Source: Lamellibrachia satsuma
Lineage: Eukaryota > Annelida > Polychaeta > Sabellida > Siboglinidae
Direction: 5' to 3'
Length of the DNA stretch: 64,000 nucleotides
Assembly: GCA_033239005.1 (NCBI GenBank)
Contig: BSQZ01000011.1
Coordinates: 2,981,001-3,045,000, forward strand
The notes under the pieces were generated by a model. The model saw nothing but the letters and a program-made list of their open reading frames with translations. It was not told the DNA's origin and did not search any database. Position numbers and translations under genes: made by a program. Shown one piece after another: positions 39,032-51,419 of this stretch; the stretch's first letter is position 1; every line of letters begins with the position of its first letter.

Positions 39032-39415
39032 ACACAAAATACCAGTAGTTGTACGGTTAAAAGCGCGCCTTCACACCGGACGTGTCAAAGTCAGTCCATC
39101 AAAATTAGAAACGATGAGCATTTTTTTTGACAGTTCATATTCTCCACATGAATCTAACGCCATTCTCTTGAGCAACTGTTGTGTAAGCTTTGCATGGTTG
39201 TGATGGAGGCTTAAATTAGTACAATGTGCCAACTGTCTTTAGACGATGACAATGGCAAAGACTTGTCAAATACGTACTGCCTGACATCTTCGCATACGTC
39301 TTACCCACGAACGGTTTATTTGGCAGTCAGTAAATCTCTTATCATCTGAATCACCTATCATCCGCAGCTACGTAATATGTAGCTAGTCAAAAGTAGCCAT
39401 GGTTCGACAACATTT

Positions 39416-39625
39416 TTATGACTTTCCACATGCGAGAGGTGAAGGACGATACGCCAGCGTGGCGAGATAGTGATCTTCTCCCTTGTCTGCTGCTTTACGG
39501 AGAATACGTTTCACGATTTTCACGCCATTCTCTGCAAGTCCATTTGACTGTGGTACGTATGGGCTCGAAATCTTGTGGTCGATGTCCCATTTATTTACGA
39601 ACTGCACGCACCCACACCCACACAC
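39416..39625 (-). pseudogene. Ty3/gypsy integrase fragment (U4)
   Basis: Shorter copy (VNKWDIDHKISSPYVPQSNG onward) lacking the upstream Phe-rich residues and ending at the same GKS stop. Confidence 0.7.
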
Positions 39626-39833
39626 ACGTTACATAATGACAACAATTAACAGGACGAATCGATGAGAAATAGCACCGCTACTCCGCTCGTATTATGAACA
39701 TACGCGATTGAGCGATAGCGCTGCACAGTAAAAGATCGGTAACATTCGACAAATGTCGAGTTGTTATCTATATTTAACCTTTATTTATATTTGTTAATTT
39801 GTAGATAACAGAAATCGCAATGTACGCATATAT

Positions 39834-39892
<59 letters not shown>

Positions 39893-39895
39893 CGA
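39834..39895. repeat. ACGC microsatellite (U4)
   Basis: About fifteen uninterrupted ACGC repeats at the locus that is interrupted in U1 and U3 and short in U2. Confidence 0.9.
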
Positions 39896-40540
39896 AAAGC
39901 AACAACAATAAAAGCGACAATAATTACAGCGCATGTAAAACGGGAGCACGGCACTATTACGCATCCTTGTTCGTTAATTCTTGCCCGCCTTTTATTTGCC
40001 CGTCTTTTAGGGTGCCCCGGTTTTGTGTGACAAACGGTAGCGCCACAGCACGGGGCCTACGTAATCGAGGCTAACAGATGAGTCCACGTGTTGTTGAACT
40101 TTCGATGATATCAACAAGATTCGGTATTGTATCAGTAAAGTTCTACGGATAATTAACAAAACATAGGTACATAGAGTTAATTAGTTCACATGTGGAATAC
40201 ACATGTCGCCGTTATATCGCCCACTTTACTAATAATAATAACTATTAAATGTTAAACACCATAAAATCCGGGGCTATTGCCCCATTCACGAGTGTGGAAA
40301 TAAATACATAAATAGTAGTATTGTGAAATTACATATAAAAGATTAAAAATATAAAAAGAAAGTACAATAGACAATAGAATAATATAAATTGCTCACTACT
40401 TTGTAAAAACAAATGACCCGGTCCCGGATGGTTCGGCCCAAGACTGGTTCGGCCCACGCTGACGGTTTGGTTTAGCCTAGTCGTTTTGGCCGGTACGGTT
40501 GATTCGGACCACGCTAGTAGCGCCTAACGGAATTCTAAGC

Positions 40541-40915
40541 GTTCCTACATAAAGATACAGAATATGTATTTTACAGAAACGCCTTCATAACTACGAGGGT
40601 TAGTAGTTTGGTTTACACTCAAACTTGAAGTCAACTGCATTATATCAACTACAATACCAATTCCATTTCTAACATACCAGTTCCATCTCTAGCATGCCAA
40701 TTCCATCTCTAACATACCAATTCCAAAATTCCACTTATTTGTTTGCATTATGTACCATGATATGCAGAAATTAAGTAAGACCACTCTAAAACAGATGCTA
40801 TTTTTTGCATTGATGTTTGTGGTTGTTCAGTTCACATACTGATATTTAGATTGGAATTTGTACGAATAATTGGTTTGGAATTGATATAGTAATATTGGCC
40901 CCAAGTGTGGTGTCT
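40541..40915 (+). pseudogene. Remnant of the U4 zinc-finger gene (end of small exon and part of intron)
   Basis: The spacer stops at TTCTAAGCG and joins directly to TCCTACATAAAGATACAG. In the intact units that sequence lies just after the proposed donor of the first coding exon, so about 1.5 kb is missing. The intron then runs to GGTGTCT (40915), where LINE sequence starts. No start codon or finger exon remains. Confidence 0.8.
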
Positions 40916-42015
40916 CAAGTGGTTTACTCCAAACAACCCAAACTTGGGCAAACGCAGGAGTTTGTGGTGGACTGTGCGCTTGCGCTGTGGGTGGTACATT
41001 CGATTAAAAGACTAGTATCATCAATGTTGCAGAAATGGTTTTTATTTGATAGTTTTATTTATTTTATGTATAGGATGTTTAACGAAAGTTTCTAATAGGT
41101 TGGTTATGTGTATGGATACTGTCGCTGCTTTGCCACATGCACACATAGACAGTCTCCATACCCACACCATGGATAAGTTTACGCTGAGCATTGTGTTTTA
41201 AAGGCAGTTTAGGTGAGGAGGTGTGGTGAAAGGGAGTTCCATAATAGCTTCTTGAACTGATTTTGGGTATTTTATGTTGGTAATTTTTGGTGAAATCATA
41301 TTCCATATGCGAATGGCTCGGGGATAAAATGAAAAGACCATTGCATTTATACGACACTTTGGGGCTATGTATTGTTCACGGGTTCGAGAGCGAGTTAGTA
41401 GGCCTGGAGGGGGGGGGGTGATCTCAATAATGTTGTTTAGAATTTTTTAGAAGGTTGTGGCTTGTTTGATAATGCACCTTCGTTCGAGGGTTGGCCATCC
41501 AAGGGCAGTAATTAGATCTGCTGGATTTGTGTTCCGTCTATAATCATTTTTAACAAATCTGGCAGCAGAGTGTTGCACTCTTTCAAGGCTTTTAACTTGT
41601 GAAAAGGTGTGGGGATTCCATATGGGTGAAGAGTACTCATGTTTTGGCCGGATTAGCATGTTGTAAGCTGTTTGTTTAACTTCGGGTTTACATGGACCAA
41701 GAGTTCGTTTAATCATGCCTAAACATTTCGAAGATTTTGAAGTTATGTCAGTGACGTGATTTGTCCAGGTTAATTTGGAATCCAATTTTACTCCGAGGTA
41801 TGAGTGGCTGGATACGGTGGATAATGGCTGGCCAGAAAGCGAGTACTTGTGTGTGCTGGGTTTAGTTTTGTTTGTTATTGGAAGGTGGACGCATTTAGAT
41901 ACATTAAATTCCATTTGCCATTTGTCTGACCATGTTTGGAGTTGGCTTAGGTCAGTTTGGAGAATTTCGTGGTCGGAAGAAATTTTACGATATATAATAC
42001 TATCATCTGCAAGCT
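40916..42015 (-). mobile_element. 5'-truncated LINE replacing the zinc-finger exon of U4
   Basis: The minus-strand frame from 42015 to 41447 starts abruptly at LADDSIIYRK, that is, at reverse-transcriptase motif C. It continues through KWQMEFNVSKCVHLP, YLGVKLDSKLTW and the thumb region to LERRCIIKQATTF. The C-terminal RAIRIWN-type segment follows in another frame near 41320. The left flank matches the intron at U1 position about 5033 and the right flank resumes at about 7456. Some 2.4 kb of the unit, including all intact fingers, is therefore absent. Confidence 0.8.
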
Positions 42016-42812
<797 letters not shown>

Positions 42813-44054
42813 CCACTAATCATTGTAAATACAACCAAGCTTGCAATTCCGTCAAGATGTCGAACATATGTGAAGCAAATGCAAACACACCCTTTTTATC
42901 AACATTGTCAGAAAAATATTCAGGAATCCAAAGAAACTTTATAATGGTCGCCTATGTAAAAATCAATTGTGGTTTAACCCCATAGTGACTAGTTGTTCAG
43001 TTATTGTAGCACCACCAAAAAAATCCCTAAGAACATCACATCGCGAAGCCTTGGCTAACAATGATGGTTATTTTTTGCAAATTTGTATTGTTTATTACAC
43101 ATCAAGTTTAATTTTTTGATCACCTGACATGTGTATATGTGTAGTAGATATATGAACAGTTTGGCGACTGTAGGTGATCGTTTTCATGGTTATTTAGGGT
43201 GCGGCGCTAAACTGCAATAATACCAGCATCTGTAGGTATCTGTTGAGTGTTGGAGCCTAGGCAACATTACTATATTCCAGAATAGGTCTGAACATGCGTG
43301 TGTACACATATCTGTTTTAATGATTGATCAATCCAGGTGCGTAAATGACCTTCTGAGAAGTCAGAGCATTATGTTGATCCTATTTAGTACTATATATATT
43401 GCTGCCATTTTCTTGTCCATGCTTCTAGATGTTCCAGATATGTCTGCAGTGTTCATTGGTCTGGTGGCGAGGATCGTTCGAATATTTCGAATAAACTGGT
43501 AAAAGGTTACTCTTATTATCTCATCAGCTAGTATGAGAGTTACTTTAATTGGTTACCCAAATTCAATAACCAATAAAATAATTTACAACACATTGGAAAG
43601 TGCTCTGAGGTGAATTCAAACTCTTGTTGGCCACAGATCACATTTAGGATTCGTCCGCCATTAATGCAATGCACTGGCTATTTGCAAGAGCTGCTCTGCG
43701 AATTACGGAAAAAGTATTTTGAGGCTTTGGGATAATGCTTGCCTGGAGGCGTTACGTATTTTCTTGGTTTTTATGAGCGTATATATACTGATTTACATCT
43801 TCCAACAATGGAGCCTCTTCTTCGCAGAGCTGCTCTGCGTATAGCTTCGTCTTTGAGACAAACATAAAGTGTCCCAAGGAAAATGAGCATTGCACGTGAT
43901 GAGTGAATTTCTCCGAGCAGATCGGGTACATTACATTTTTCGTACTACTACATTAGACCATTCATTTGATGACAATGGACAAACGCTGACAGCTCATGTA
44001 TCACTACACTGATTATTCTGCAGAACATTCCAACATTTCACCGGGCATAACTTT
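42813..44054. other. No gene seen
   Basis: AT-rich sequence with short frames only. GCAGAGCTGCTCTGCG palindromes occur near 43690 and 43825. Confidence 0.5.
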
Positions 44055-44255
44055 GATTATCCAGGCTCCGTGCTGTGGCGCCACCGTTTGTTGCACACAT
44101 CTTCGTCTGGATGCAGAGTGTGCTTTTCGTTGTGACGTATGTATTCGTCCAGAATCTGGGGGCATACATAATTTCCGTCAAGAGGAAAACTCCACTCTGC
44201 ACCCAGGCGATGTGTGCGACAAACGGTGGCGCCACAGCGCGGAGCCTGGACAATC
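44055..44255. mobile_element. Foldback element, imperfect palindrome of about 200 bp
   Basis: The left half begins GATTATCCAGGCTCCGTGC and includes TGTGGCGCCACCGTTTGT. The right half is its reverse complement, ending GCGGAGCCTGGACAATC. The similarity continues to the middle (TCTGGATGCAGAGTG against CACTCTGCACCCAGG), so both strands encode nearly the same short frame. The arm sequence is shared with the segment before the splice donor in units U1-U4. This is probably a MITE or foldback element. Confidence 0.75.
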
Positions 44256-44382
44256 GAGGCTACTTAGGGTGCGTTTTAACAAGATTTAACAAGATTTAAC
44301 AAGATTTGCCATCCAAGTCAAAGGCCCAGATGGCAAGTGGACAAGGAAGCCATTGGCTTATCGAGAGTCCAACAATGTTCAC

Positions 44383-45471
44383 CTACTTATAACCCGCCCT
44401 CCTGATATATGTGTCAACCTTGTTTTTAAACATATTCACGCTGCTAGCAGTTACACAATCTGTAGACAGTTTGTTCCATTCATTTATTGTCCTCTGTGAG
44501 AACGAGTGCTTCCTGATGTCCAATCTACATTGATCCTTTACTAATTTTACCTCATGTCCTCTAGTTCTGCTATCCTTCTTGAGTGAGAAAAACATATTTC
44601 TATCAATATTTTCATACCCATTCAATATCTTAAAAACTTCAATCTGATCTCCTCGTAACCTCCTTGTCTCTAGAGTTGTTAAACCACATTCTTTCAGGCG
44701 TTCTTCATAACTAAGGTCTCTAAGTTCTGGAATCATTTTAGTTGCTCTCCTTTTATGCGTTCAAGCGTATCTATATCCTTCTTACGATATGGTCTCCATG
44801 CTTGTATACAGTATTCTAAATGAGGTCTAACTATTGCTTTATAAAGAGGTATAATTAACTTTTTTCCCTTGTATGTTATGTTTCTTCTAATCAATCCAAG
44901 AATTTGATTACCCTTTGAAGCTGCAATACCACACTGCTCTGAAACTTTCATATCAGCGCTTATTGTAACTCCTAAGTCATTTTCTTTTGCAGTAGTACCC
45001 AGAACAGTATCTCCCATTTTATAGTTTACATTCAAGTTCCCATGTCCTGTATGTAGGCATTTACATTTCCCAAAATTGAACAGCATCTGCCATTTCTCAG
45101 ACCATTTCACTAATCTGTCTAGATCGTTTTGTAAATGTTGTTTATCACCATCAGTATTAACCTTTCTAAACAGTTTTGTGTCATCCGCAAATTTCAGTAC
45201 GTTACTTGTTATACTCTCGTCCAAGTCATTGATATAAATTAAGAATAATATAGGTCCTAATACTGATCCTTGAGGTACCCCACTCAAAACCGATTTCCAA
45301 TTTGAAACTTCTCCATCTACTACAAACTCGTTGTCTTCTGTCAGTCAGCCATTGTTCTATCCAGTCAGTTATGCTATCCCCGATACCATGGGCTTTTAAT
45401 TTAAGTAGCAATCTTTGATGTGGCACTTTGGAAGTTCCCTGAATAGAAGTGGTAAGTCTACAACTGGCCAT
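44383..45471 (-). pseudogene. LINE reverse-transcriptase pseudogene (CR1/L2 group)
   Basis: Three minus-strand frames together cover motif B to the C-terminus. They are a fragment with ITDWIEQWLTDRRQR, then GVPQGSVLGPILFLIYINDL and KFADDTKLF, then MIPELRDLSYEERLKECGLT to the end. Frameshifts lie near 44735 and 45290, and the upstream part is missing. Catalytic residues are kept in the middle piece. The same family recurs at 47238-47930 (plus strand) and as a scrap at 58338-58388. Confidence 0.85.
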
Positions 45472-45638
45472 CAGACGAGGACCACTCCTGGCAGCCCATC
45501 GAGGATATCATATGTGCAATGCCGACCCCGGATGTAGGTAACAATAAGGGTCAACTTACCTTTCCAGCCAACAGTCTTGAGGAAGCCAGGAACCTAACTC
45601 TGAACTTGCCAGAAATAAAAACTGTTTATCTGAAGTAG
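45456..45638 (+). pseudogene. C-terminal coding fragment, unknown (VYNWPSDEDHSW)
   Basis: 61 codons open from a TAA to a TAG, reading VYNWPSDEDHSWQPIEDI then ICAMPTPDVGNNKGQLTFPA and ending VYLK. Composition and the W-P-x-x-x-D-x-SW pattern look like the C-terminus of a transposon-encoded protein, but I cannot name the family. A 3'-UTR-like stretch with AATAAATA near 45809 follows. It begins where the minus-strand LINE ends, so it may be the host of that insertion. Confidence 0.3.
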
Positions 45639-46290
45639 TCACAAGTATAAGTGAACCTTCTCCACACTTTGAACTTAGACCTTAATTCATTCGACATTTT
45701 ATTGTTCATATACGCAGAAGGATTTGCAACCGAGAACAGTTAGGAAATGTTTTATCATCAAGTTGTACTTTGGACTTTATTTGTGTTTTTGTTTTGGGAG
45801 TTTATGAAAATAAATACTAAGTAAAACAACTTGTGTACTTTATTTCGTACAAGTGGAGCTACTCGTCACGGAACTCACGTTTTTTTGTCAAGGAAGTCAC
45901 GCTCTTCCATTGTTCTTTAAGAACAACAGTTTACTAATTTCTGATAGGTTTTCTAATTTAGGAACCTACAAACTTCCATGTAGTCTATTGTGTGAGACAA
46001 AATGGTTGTTCTCTTCTAGGAGCCCCCCTCGACCTAGATTTGTTTTGGACGTATATTCGTGAGTTAAAAGTATTTAACAGTGTTACATCCGTGACAGACT
46101 TTGATGTACATTTACCCACTACAAGAAAACACTTACGTTATATATTACGTCAACATTAGTTTAATTACAGGATATTTACAAATATAAAGGTTTTTTAAAA
46201 CTAAATCTTTCGTAGGAAATAAAATCAAAATACTTATTTTTGTGACTTCTGTGACGTCAAAATGAGGTGAGGCTGAATTCATCTTCTCAG
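45639..46290. other. Mostly non-coding; one weak exon-like stretch
   Basis: A segment at about 45962-46058 (TYKLPCSLLCETKWLF) lies between an AG and GTGAGT but does not splice in frame to the Cys-rich frame at 46291. Confidence 0.3.
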
Positions 46291-46505
46291 CTGGAGAAAC
46301 TGTGAGCAACTGGCAGATCAAATGCACTCTGCTGCAAAAATGTTACAAATGGGCCATTTTTAGCTGCCCATTTCAGCCTGGCCTGATCAAGCTTTCCGTG
46401 GAAAATCCCAGTCCAAGAAACTACACCACTTGCTGTACTGGAGGGCACTCCAAGGGTTGTGTCTTCCCCGACCGTGGCGATAGTAGTGAAGTGACCTATC
46501 CTTAG
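46291..46505 (+). CDS. Candidate terminal exon, Cys-rich, unknown
   Basis: Follows TTCTCAG and is open for 70 codons to TAG. It includes NWQIKCTLLQKCYKWAIFSC then NYTTCCTGGHSKGCVF. Six cysteines and no internal stop make it worth listing, but there is no partner exon, no signal peptide and no family match. Chance is possible. Confidence 0.2.
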
Positions 46506-46924
46506 GATATCTCGTATTTATTTGCCACATATATATATCTTTGTAAAAAGTCCCAGTTTTTAACTCCTGGAGATGTTTGAAAAAAATTAGTATGATGTGT
46601 ACGTTAACTTGGAATGGCTGAACGTATTATTGCATGGTGACTATAGTGAAATAATTGTCGAAGAAATGCATATAAAGAACAATGTCATTGAATTAATATA
46701 ACACAACTTAATTCTGATATTTTTTATTTTCTTCAAGTACAGTACACGTCATGTACATTTTTATTGATATTTCAGTCACTGTTTCATAAAATAATGTTCT
46801 GCAATTCAACATGAAGTAATACTTTTTTTAAAAGTATTTCACTTCTGAACCCAACATTTCTCGGGTTGATTGGATGACTGCTGCAAGATTCTACATTATT
46901 CCCTCTCGGAGCCAAGTGCATGAC

Positions 46925-47240
46925 GATTGTTTACTGTATGCTGAGTGTAGCTATATTCAACATTCACTGTTTCATAAATCCATGCCGGAGAAGTGTGTCA
47001 ATGTTTAGAGTACACTGTATGCTGAGTGTGGCAATATTCACAGTACACTGTATGCTGAGTGTAGCAATATTCAACATTCACTGTTTCATAATTCCATGCT
47101 GGAGATGTATGTCAATGTTCAGAGTACACTGTATGCTGAGTGTAGCAATATTCTCAGTTCACTGTTTCATAAATCCACGCCGATGAAGTGTGGCAATATT
47201 CACAGTACACTGTATGCTGAGTGTAGCAATATTCACAGAA
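46925..47240. repeat. Degenerate tandem repeat, about 34-bp phrases
   Basis: Repeated phrases GTACACTGTATGCTGAGTGT, AGCAATATTCA and CACTGTTTCATAA(A/T)TCCA in variable order. The array ends where the plus-strand LINE begins. Confidence 0.75.
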
Positions 47241-47930
47241 GATCACATATCCAGCAAAGTACTAAAATTTGCATATCACACAAAAGTATTCAGAAAGGTT
47301 ACTAATCATACAGATAAACAAAGTTTACAGGATGATCTAAATAAATTAGTTAAATGGTCAGAAAAATGGCAAATGTTATTCAATTTTGGGAAGTGTAAAT
47401 GTATACACATAGGACATGGAAACATGGACGAAGAATATAAAATGGGGGATACTGTACTAGGTAGAACCACACAAGAAAAGGACTTAGGAGTAACATTTGG
47501 TGCTGACAAGAAAGTTTCAGAGCAATGTAGGATTGCTGCTTCGAAAGGAAATCAAATTCTAGGGATAATTAGGAGAACTATCGTGTACAAAGTTAGACCA
47601 CATTTGGAATATTGTATTCAAGCATGGAAGCCGTATCGTAAAAAGGACATAGACAAGCTAGAAAGAATAAAACAAAGAGCAACTAAAATGATTCCAGAGT
47701 TAAGAGACCTTAGTTACGAAAGTCGTTTATTACAATGTGGTTTGACAACACTAGAGACAAGGAGACTAAGAGGAGACCAAATAGAAATGTTTAAAATAGT
47801 GAACGGTTATGAGGATGTTGATAGGAATATGTTCTTCAAACTTAAAAAAGGCAGTTAAACCAGAGGACACAAAGCAGCATTAGTTAAGGAGCAGTGTAGG
47901 TTGGACATGAGAAAGTACTCTTACTTCGCT
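47238..47930 (+). pseudogene. LINE reverse-transcriptase pseudogene, plus strand
   Basis: Same family as 44383-45471. It begins at KVLKFAYHTKVF, where motif C should read FADDT, so both catalytic aspartates are lost. It continues through KWQMLFNFGKCKC to MIPELRDLSYESRLLQCGLT and stops after FFKLKKGS. Relative to the 44.4-45.4 kb copy, it lacks the residues between IVYK and VRPHLEY. It is oriented opposite to the 44.4-kb copy. Confidence 0.85.
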
Positions 47931-48921
47931 TCTATAGAGCTGACATTTTGTAGGAATGCCCGGGAGCTCATGGTGAGGGTTGGTGCATTAAAACATATTA
48001 AAAATTCCCCGGGGAGTCATTACGTCGAAATGTATTACAAAAAGAAGTTTGCTGCTCTGTATGCATGCCTGTTCCCTTATGTCTCCGTCAGTTTCGCATT
48101 TATAGTGCTAACATTTTGTAGGCGTGTCCGGGGCCCATGAGGATGGCTCGTACATAAAAAAGTAAAATTTCCTCCTGGGGTGGGAATAATGCGTATGTGG
48201 ACGTTTGTTAAAGATTACGTAACTCAAAGTAATATTACGTACAATTGTTAGCAACGATATGCGTGTTTCTACAATTGTTTTGTGATCTACGTAAAAACCC
48301 CACCGGTCACTTCGAGATTGGGATTTCTACAGTTACTTTGGTTTTGATTCATTGAAGCGTGACGGCTGTTGATCGCATTGTTAGGCACAGTCAAGTGGTA
48401 GTGGGCCTGGCATAAGCGCGTCACGCCGTTACACATCAATGCCCATTAGTCTGATTGTTGCAAAGTTTGGGAATGATATAGGTTATAATATATGTTTCGT
48501 AATGACTGATGTTTTGATACTGCATACAACTCCAAAAAAAATAAGTTAACAATAGTTTACTACAGTGACAAGATGTTTTTCAAAATCACAGCTACGTCCT
48601 TAAAATAATTATGCTACAAAATAATGACTTGTACCAACCAGATTCCCACGGCAAAAGTGAAAATCAAATGGCTATGGTGGATTTTTTGCATGCGTAAGAT
48701 AACCCACCACTCCGGACCACCGACAAGATCAGTTTACAGGATCTTTATGTATATAGTGTAACGTGAATAAAGCTGAAATAGAGGTTTGTCTATCAGCCAT
48801 AGTCATAGGTGTCATTAGTAATTAGGTCTGGCGTATGTTTTATGCATTAAAATATGTTTAATAACAGTTTATGTTGTATCATCTGAAGATTGGTAATTTA
48901 TATATTATGTTTAATTTCCAG
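47931..48921. other. Two-copy degenerate repeat, then nothing seen
   Basis: GACATTTTGTAGGAATGCCCGGGAGC near 47941 is echoed at 48109 (ACATTTTGTAGGCGTGTCCG). The remainder has no recognisable feature. Confidence 0.4.
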
Positions 48922-49125
48922 TGAAAAGCATAACTATATCAACGCCGTCCTTGAACCATAATGGCCGTAACCAGCCAACCTTAACCGACGCAGATGTTTC
49001 GAATGAGCAAGGGACGGAGTGGAACTGCTATAAGTGTACACTTGTGCTTCGTACGATGATGCCACTGGCATGTGTAGATATATATTGGTATAATGCAACT
49101 TTCACCAAATCTGACGGAATGATAG
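48922..49125 (+). CDS. Candidate internal exon, unknown
   Basis: Follows TTAATTTCCAG and ends at ATAG|GTAGAT. The frame between is open and reads SITISTPSLNHNGRNQPTL, then EQGTEWNCYKCTLVLRTM and VDIYWYNATF. It has plausible splice sites but no family match and no neighbouring exon, so confidence is low. Confidence 0.25.
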
Positions 49126-50010
49126 GTAGATTAAGCTGTTTTTTTTACGCGGACTGACATCATGTTTAGCCTATTCAACCAGCAGTGATCTACCAGTGTT
49201 GCCACCTACTGGACTCCGCTTGCTCGCCTAAGACCGTGCTGGCTGGAGGAAGTTTATTGGCGCGTTATGCTCCACCGGGAGCGAACAGGATAATGTGAGT
49301 GCGTGAATGTCACGGTTACAGCGCTCGCTGAGTACATTTGTAAATATGTCGATTATGACACTGCGGTCGTTATATTGTTGTTGTTACTGGGAAGCGCGTG
49401 CACACTACCTAACAAATCTAATGATGTTGATGGAAACACTTTCATGTTAGCACGGTAAACATAGCTTCACTTGAAATAGTGAATCCTTATAAAGAGTGTG
49501 TTCCTTAGCTAACTCACATCTACCATTTGAAAGCTATGATTATTTGTTATATTATGTACTACAAAATGAATCGTTTAAACAGAACATTTGACATTGACAT
49601 GATACGTAACTTTTGAAATTCAGTCTACATACACGAGTAGTTCATAGATCATCTATAAAAAGGTAAAGGTATGTTCTTATATAGCGCAGTATCCAATCCG
49701 TAGGACCGCTGAAAGCGCTTTACACTTCACCCCCTGGCAGACCTGTTCATTCCAAGGCCATCTCAACTTCTCTGGGAAGCATTCAACCACTCTGCAATTG
49801 CGCGAAGACTATTCATTCACATTTCCACCACTGTCTGTATTGGTACTCATTTATACAGCTGAGTGAACTGTGGCAACGTGGGTTGATAACATTTTTGATC
49901 CTTGTATCTTGTCAGCGAACAGAGTGATGTCACCAGCATAATCCCGATCAGAGAGATAGCAGGCTGGATGTCTGGTGCTTCAACATCTGGCGAGAGTTAG
50001 TCCTTCTCTG
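49126..50010. other. Non-coding; SINE-like segment at about 49670-49870
   Basis: TTATATAGCGCAGTATCCA followed by GACCGCTGAAAGCGCTTTAC resembles short interspersed repeats seen widely in animal genomes. No tRNA-like promoter boxes were identified. Confidence 0.35.
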
Positions 50011-50420
50011 TCACCAGTCACAGTTCTTGAAATGGGTAGTTTTTCCTTCGGGAGTTAGTGCGACTGCAAAGGTGCTTTCGTGCATTATCTGTATGGCTTT
50101 GACGATCTTTTTTGAGATGCCGTACGCATGAAGAATCCGGAACAGTTTGTTTCGGTCTACTGAGTCAAAGGCTTTCTTGAAGTCGATGAAAATAACGGCA
50201 GCCCCTTTCTGGTGGTTTCTCATTTCCTCGATGATGCGTCTAAGAGCAAACATCTGCGAAGATGTAGATCGTAGGGGTCGAAACCTGTTCTGCGTTGGGC
50301 GTACGATATTTTCTAGAACAGTGCGAACAGGTCTTCTTTCTCTCATCAGATGGTATCCGTCCTTGCGGCTTCGGGATGTCATCTTCTTACCGGTTGACCT
50401 ATACTTGAGAAGTACGACGT
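50011..50420 (-). pseudogene. Reverse-transcriptase fragment of a second LINE clade
   Basis: The minus-strand frame has QNRFRPLRSTSSQMFALRRI, then AAVIFIDFKKAFDSVDRNKL (motif A with catalytic Asp) and AYGISKKIVKAIQIMH. Only fingers/palm sequence up to motif A is present. The YADD region is missing. The wording differs from the CR1/L2-type copies in this window, so it comes from another family. Confidence 0.8.
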
Positions 50421-50735
50421 GTTTCGACAGGGACTTGTTGTTCGAACTCATCATATTTTCAACTAACTAATACTACAGTGTGTCGCTGCTGCTACTTTGG
50501 GTATTTTTAATTCCTGGACACCATCTTGTAGACAGGATGCCAATCAAGGCTGACTCCTTCCCCTTGACCTGCTTTGCTTGGGACTTAAGCCTCAGTCAGT
50601 TTGGCTCTCCGTTTTGCGTTCCGCACTGCGACAAAGTGGTAGTCATGGGAAAGTAATTTTTTATACATACAACAAATAATACACAAGCAACTAAGAATAT
50701 AATACAACCACAATTTACCACAGTTTTCATACATA

Positions 50736-51419
50736 AATAAGAGTATTCTAACAACGGGTGGACAAGGGTTATGTAGGCAGTTGTGTTGGTGCTACTTAAT
50801 GCACTCCGTATAATGCCAGCAGGGGCAAATTGATGTTCGTACGTGCAAAACTAACATTGAATAAGAGTATTCTAACAATAGATGTACAAGGGTTATGTAG
50901 GCAGTTGTGTTGGTGCTACTTAATTCATTCCTTATAATGCCAGCAGGGGCAAATTGCTGTTCGTACGTGCAAAACTAACATTGAATAAGAGTATTCTAAC
51001 AATAGATGTACAAGGGTTATGTAGGCAGTTGTGTTGGTGCTACTTAATTCATTCCTTATAATGCCAGCAGAGGCAAATTGATGTTCGTACGTGCAAAACT
51101 AACATTGAATAAGAGTATTCTAACAATAGATGTACAAGGGTTATTTAGGCAGTTGTGTTGGTGCTACTTAATTCATTCCTTATAATGCCAGCAGGGGCAA
51201 ATTGATGTTCGTACCTGCAAAACTAACATTGAATAAGAGTATTCTAACAATAGATGTACAAGGGTTATTTAGGCAGTTGTGTTGGTGCTACTTAATTCAT
51301 TCCTTATAATGCCAGCAGGGGCAAATTGATGTTCGTACCTGCAAAACTAACATTGAATAAGAGTATTCTAACAATAGATGTACAAGGGTTATGTAGGCAG
51401 TTGTGTTGGTGCTACTTAA
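50736..51419. repeat. 124-bp tandem repeat, about 5.5 copies
   Basis: Copies start with AATAAGAGTATTCTAACAA at 50736, 50860, 50984, 51108, 51232 and 51356, an exact 124-bp spacing. Each contains AATGCCAGCAGGGGCAAATT. Differences between copies are few, so the array is young. Confidence 0.95.

Noticed and set aside
44038..44299. Similar short proteins on both strands at the foldback
   Set aside because: Explained by the palindrome. The two strands are nearly the same sequence.
50736..51419. Regular 124-bp repeats considered as a CRISPR-like array
   Set aside because: Whole monomers repeat with no unique spacers, and the context is animal DNA.
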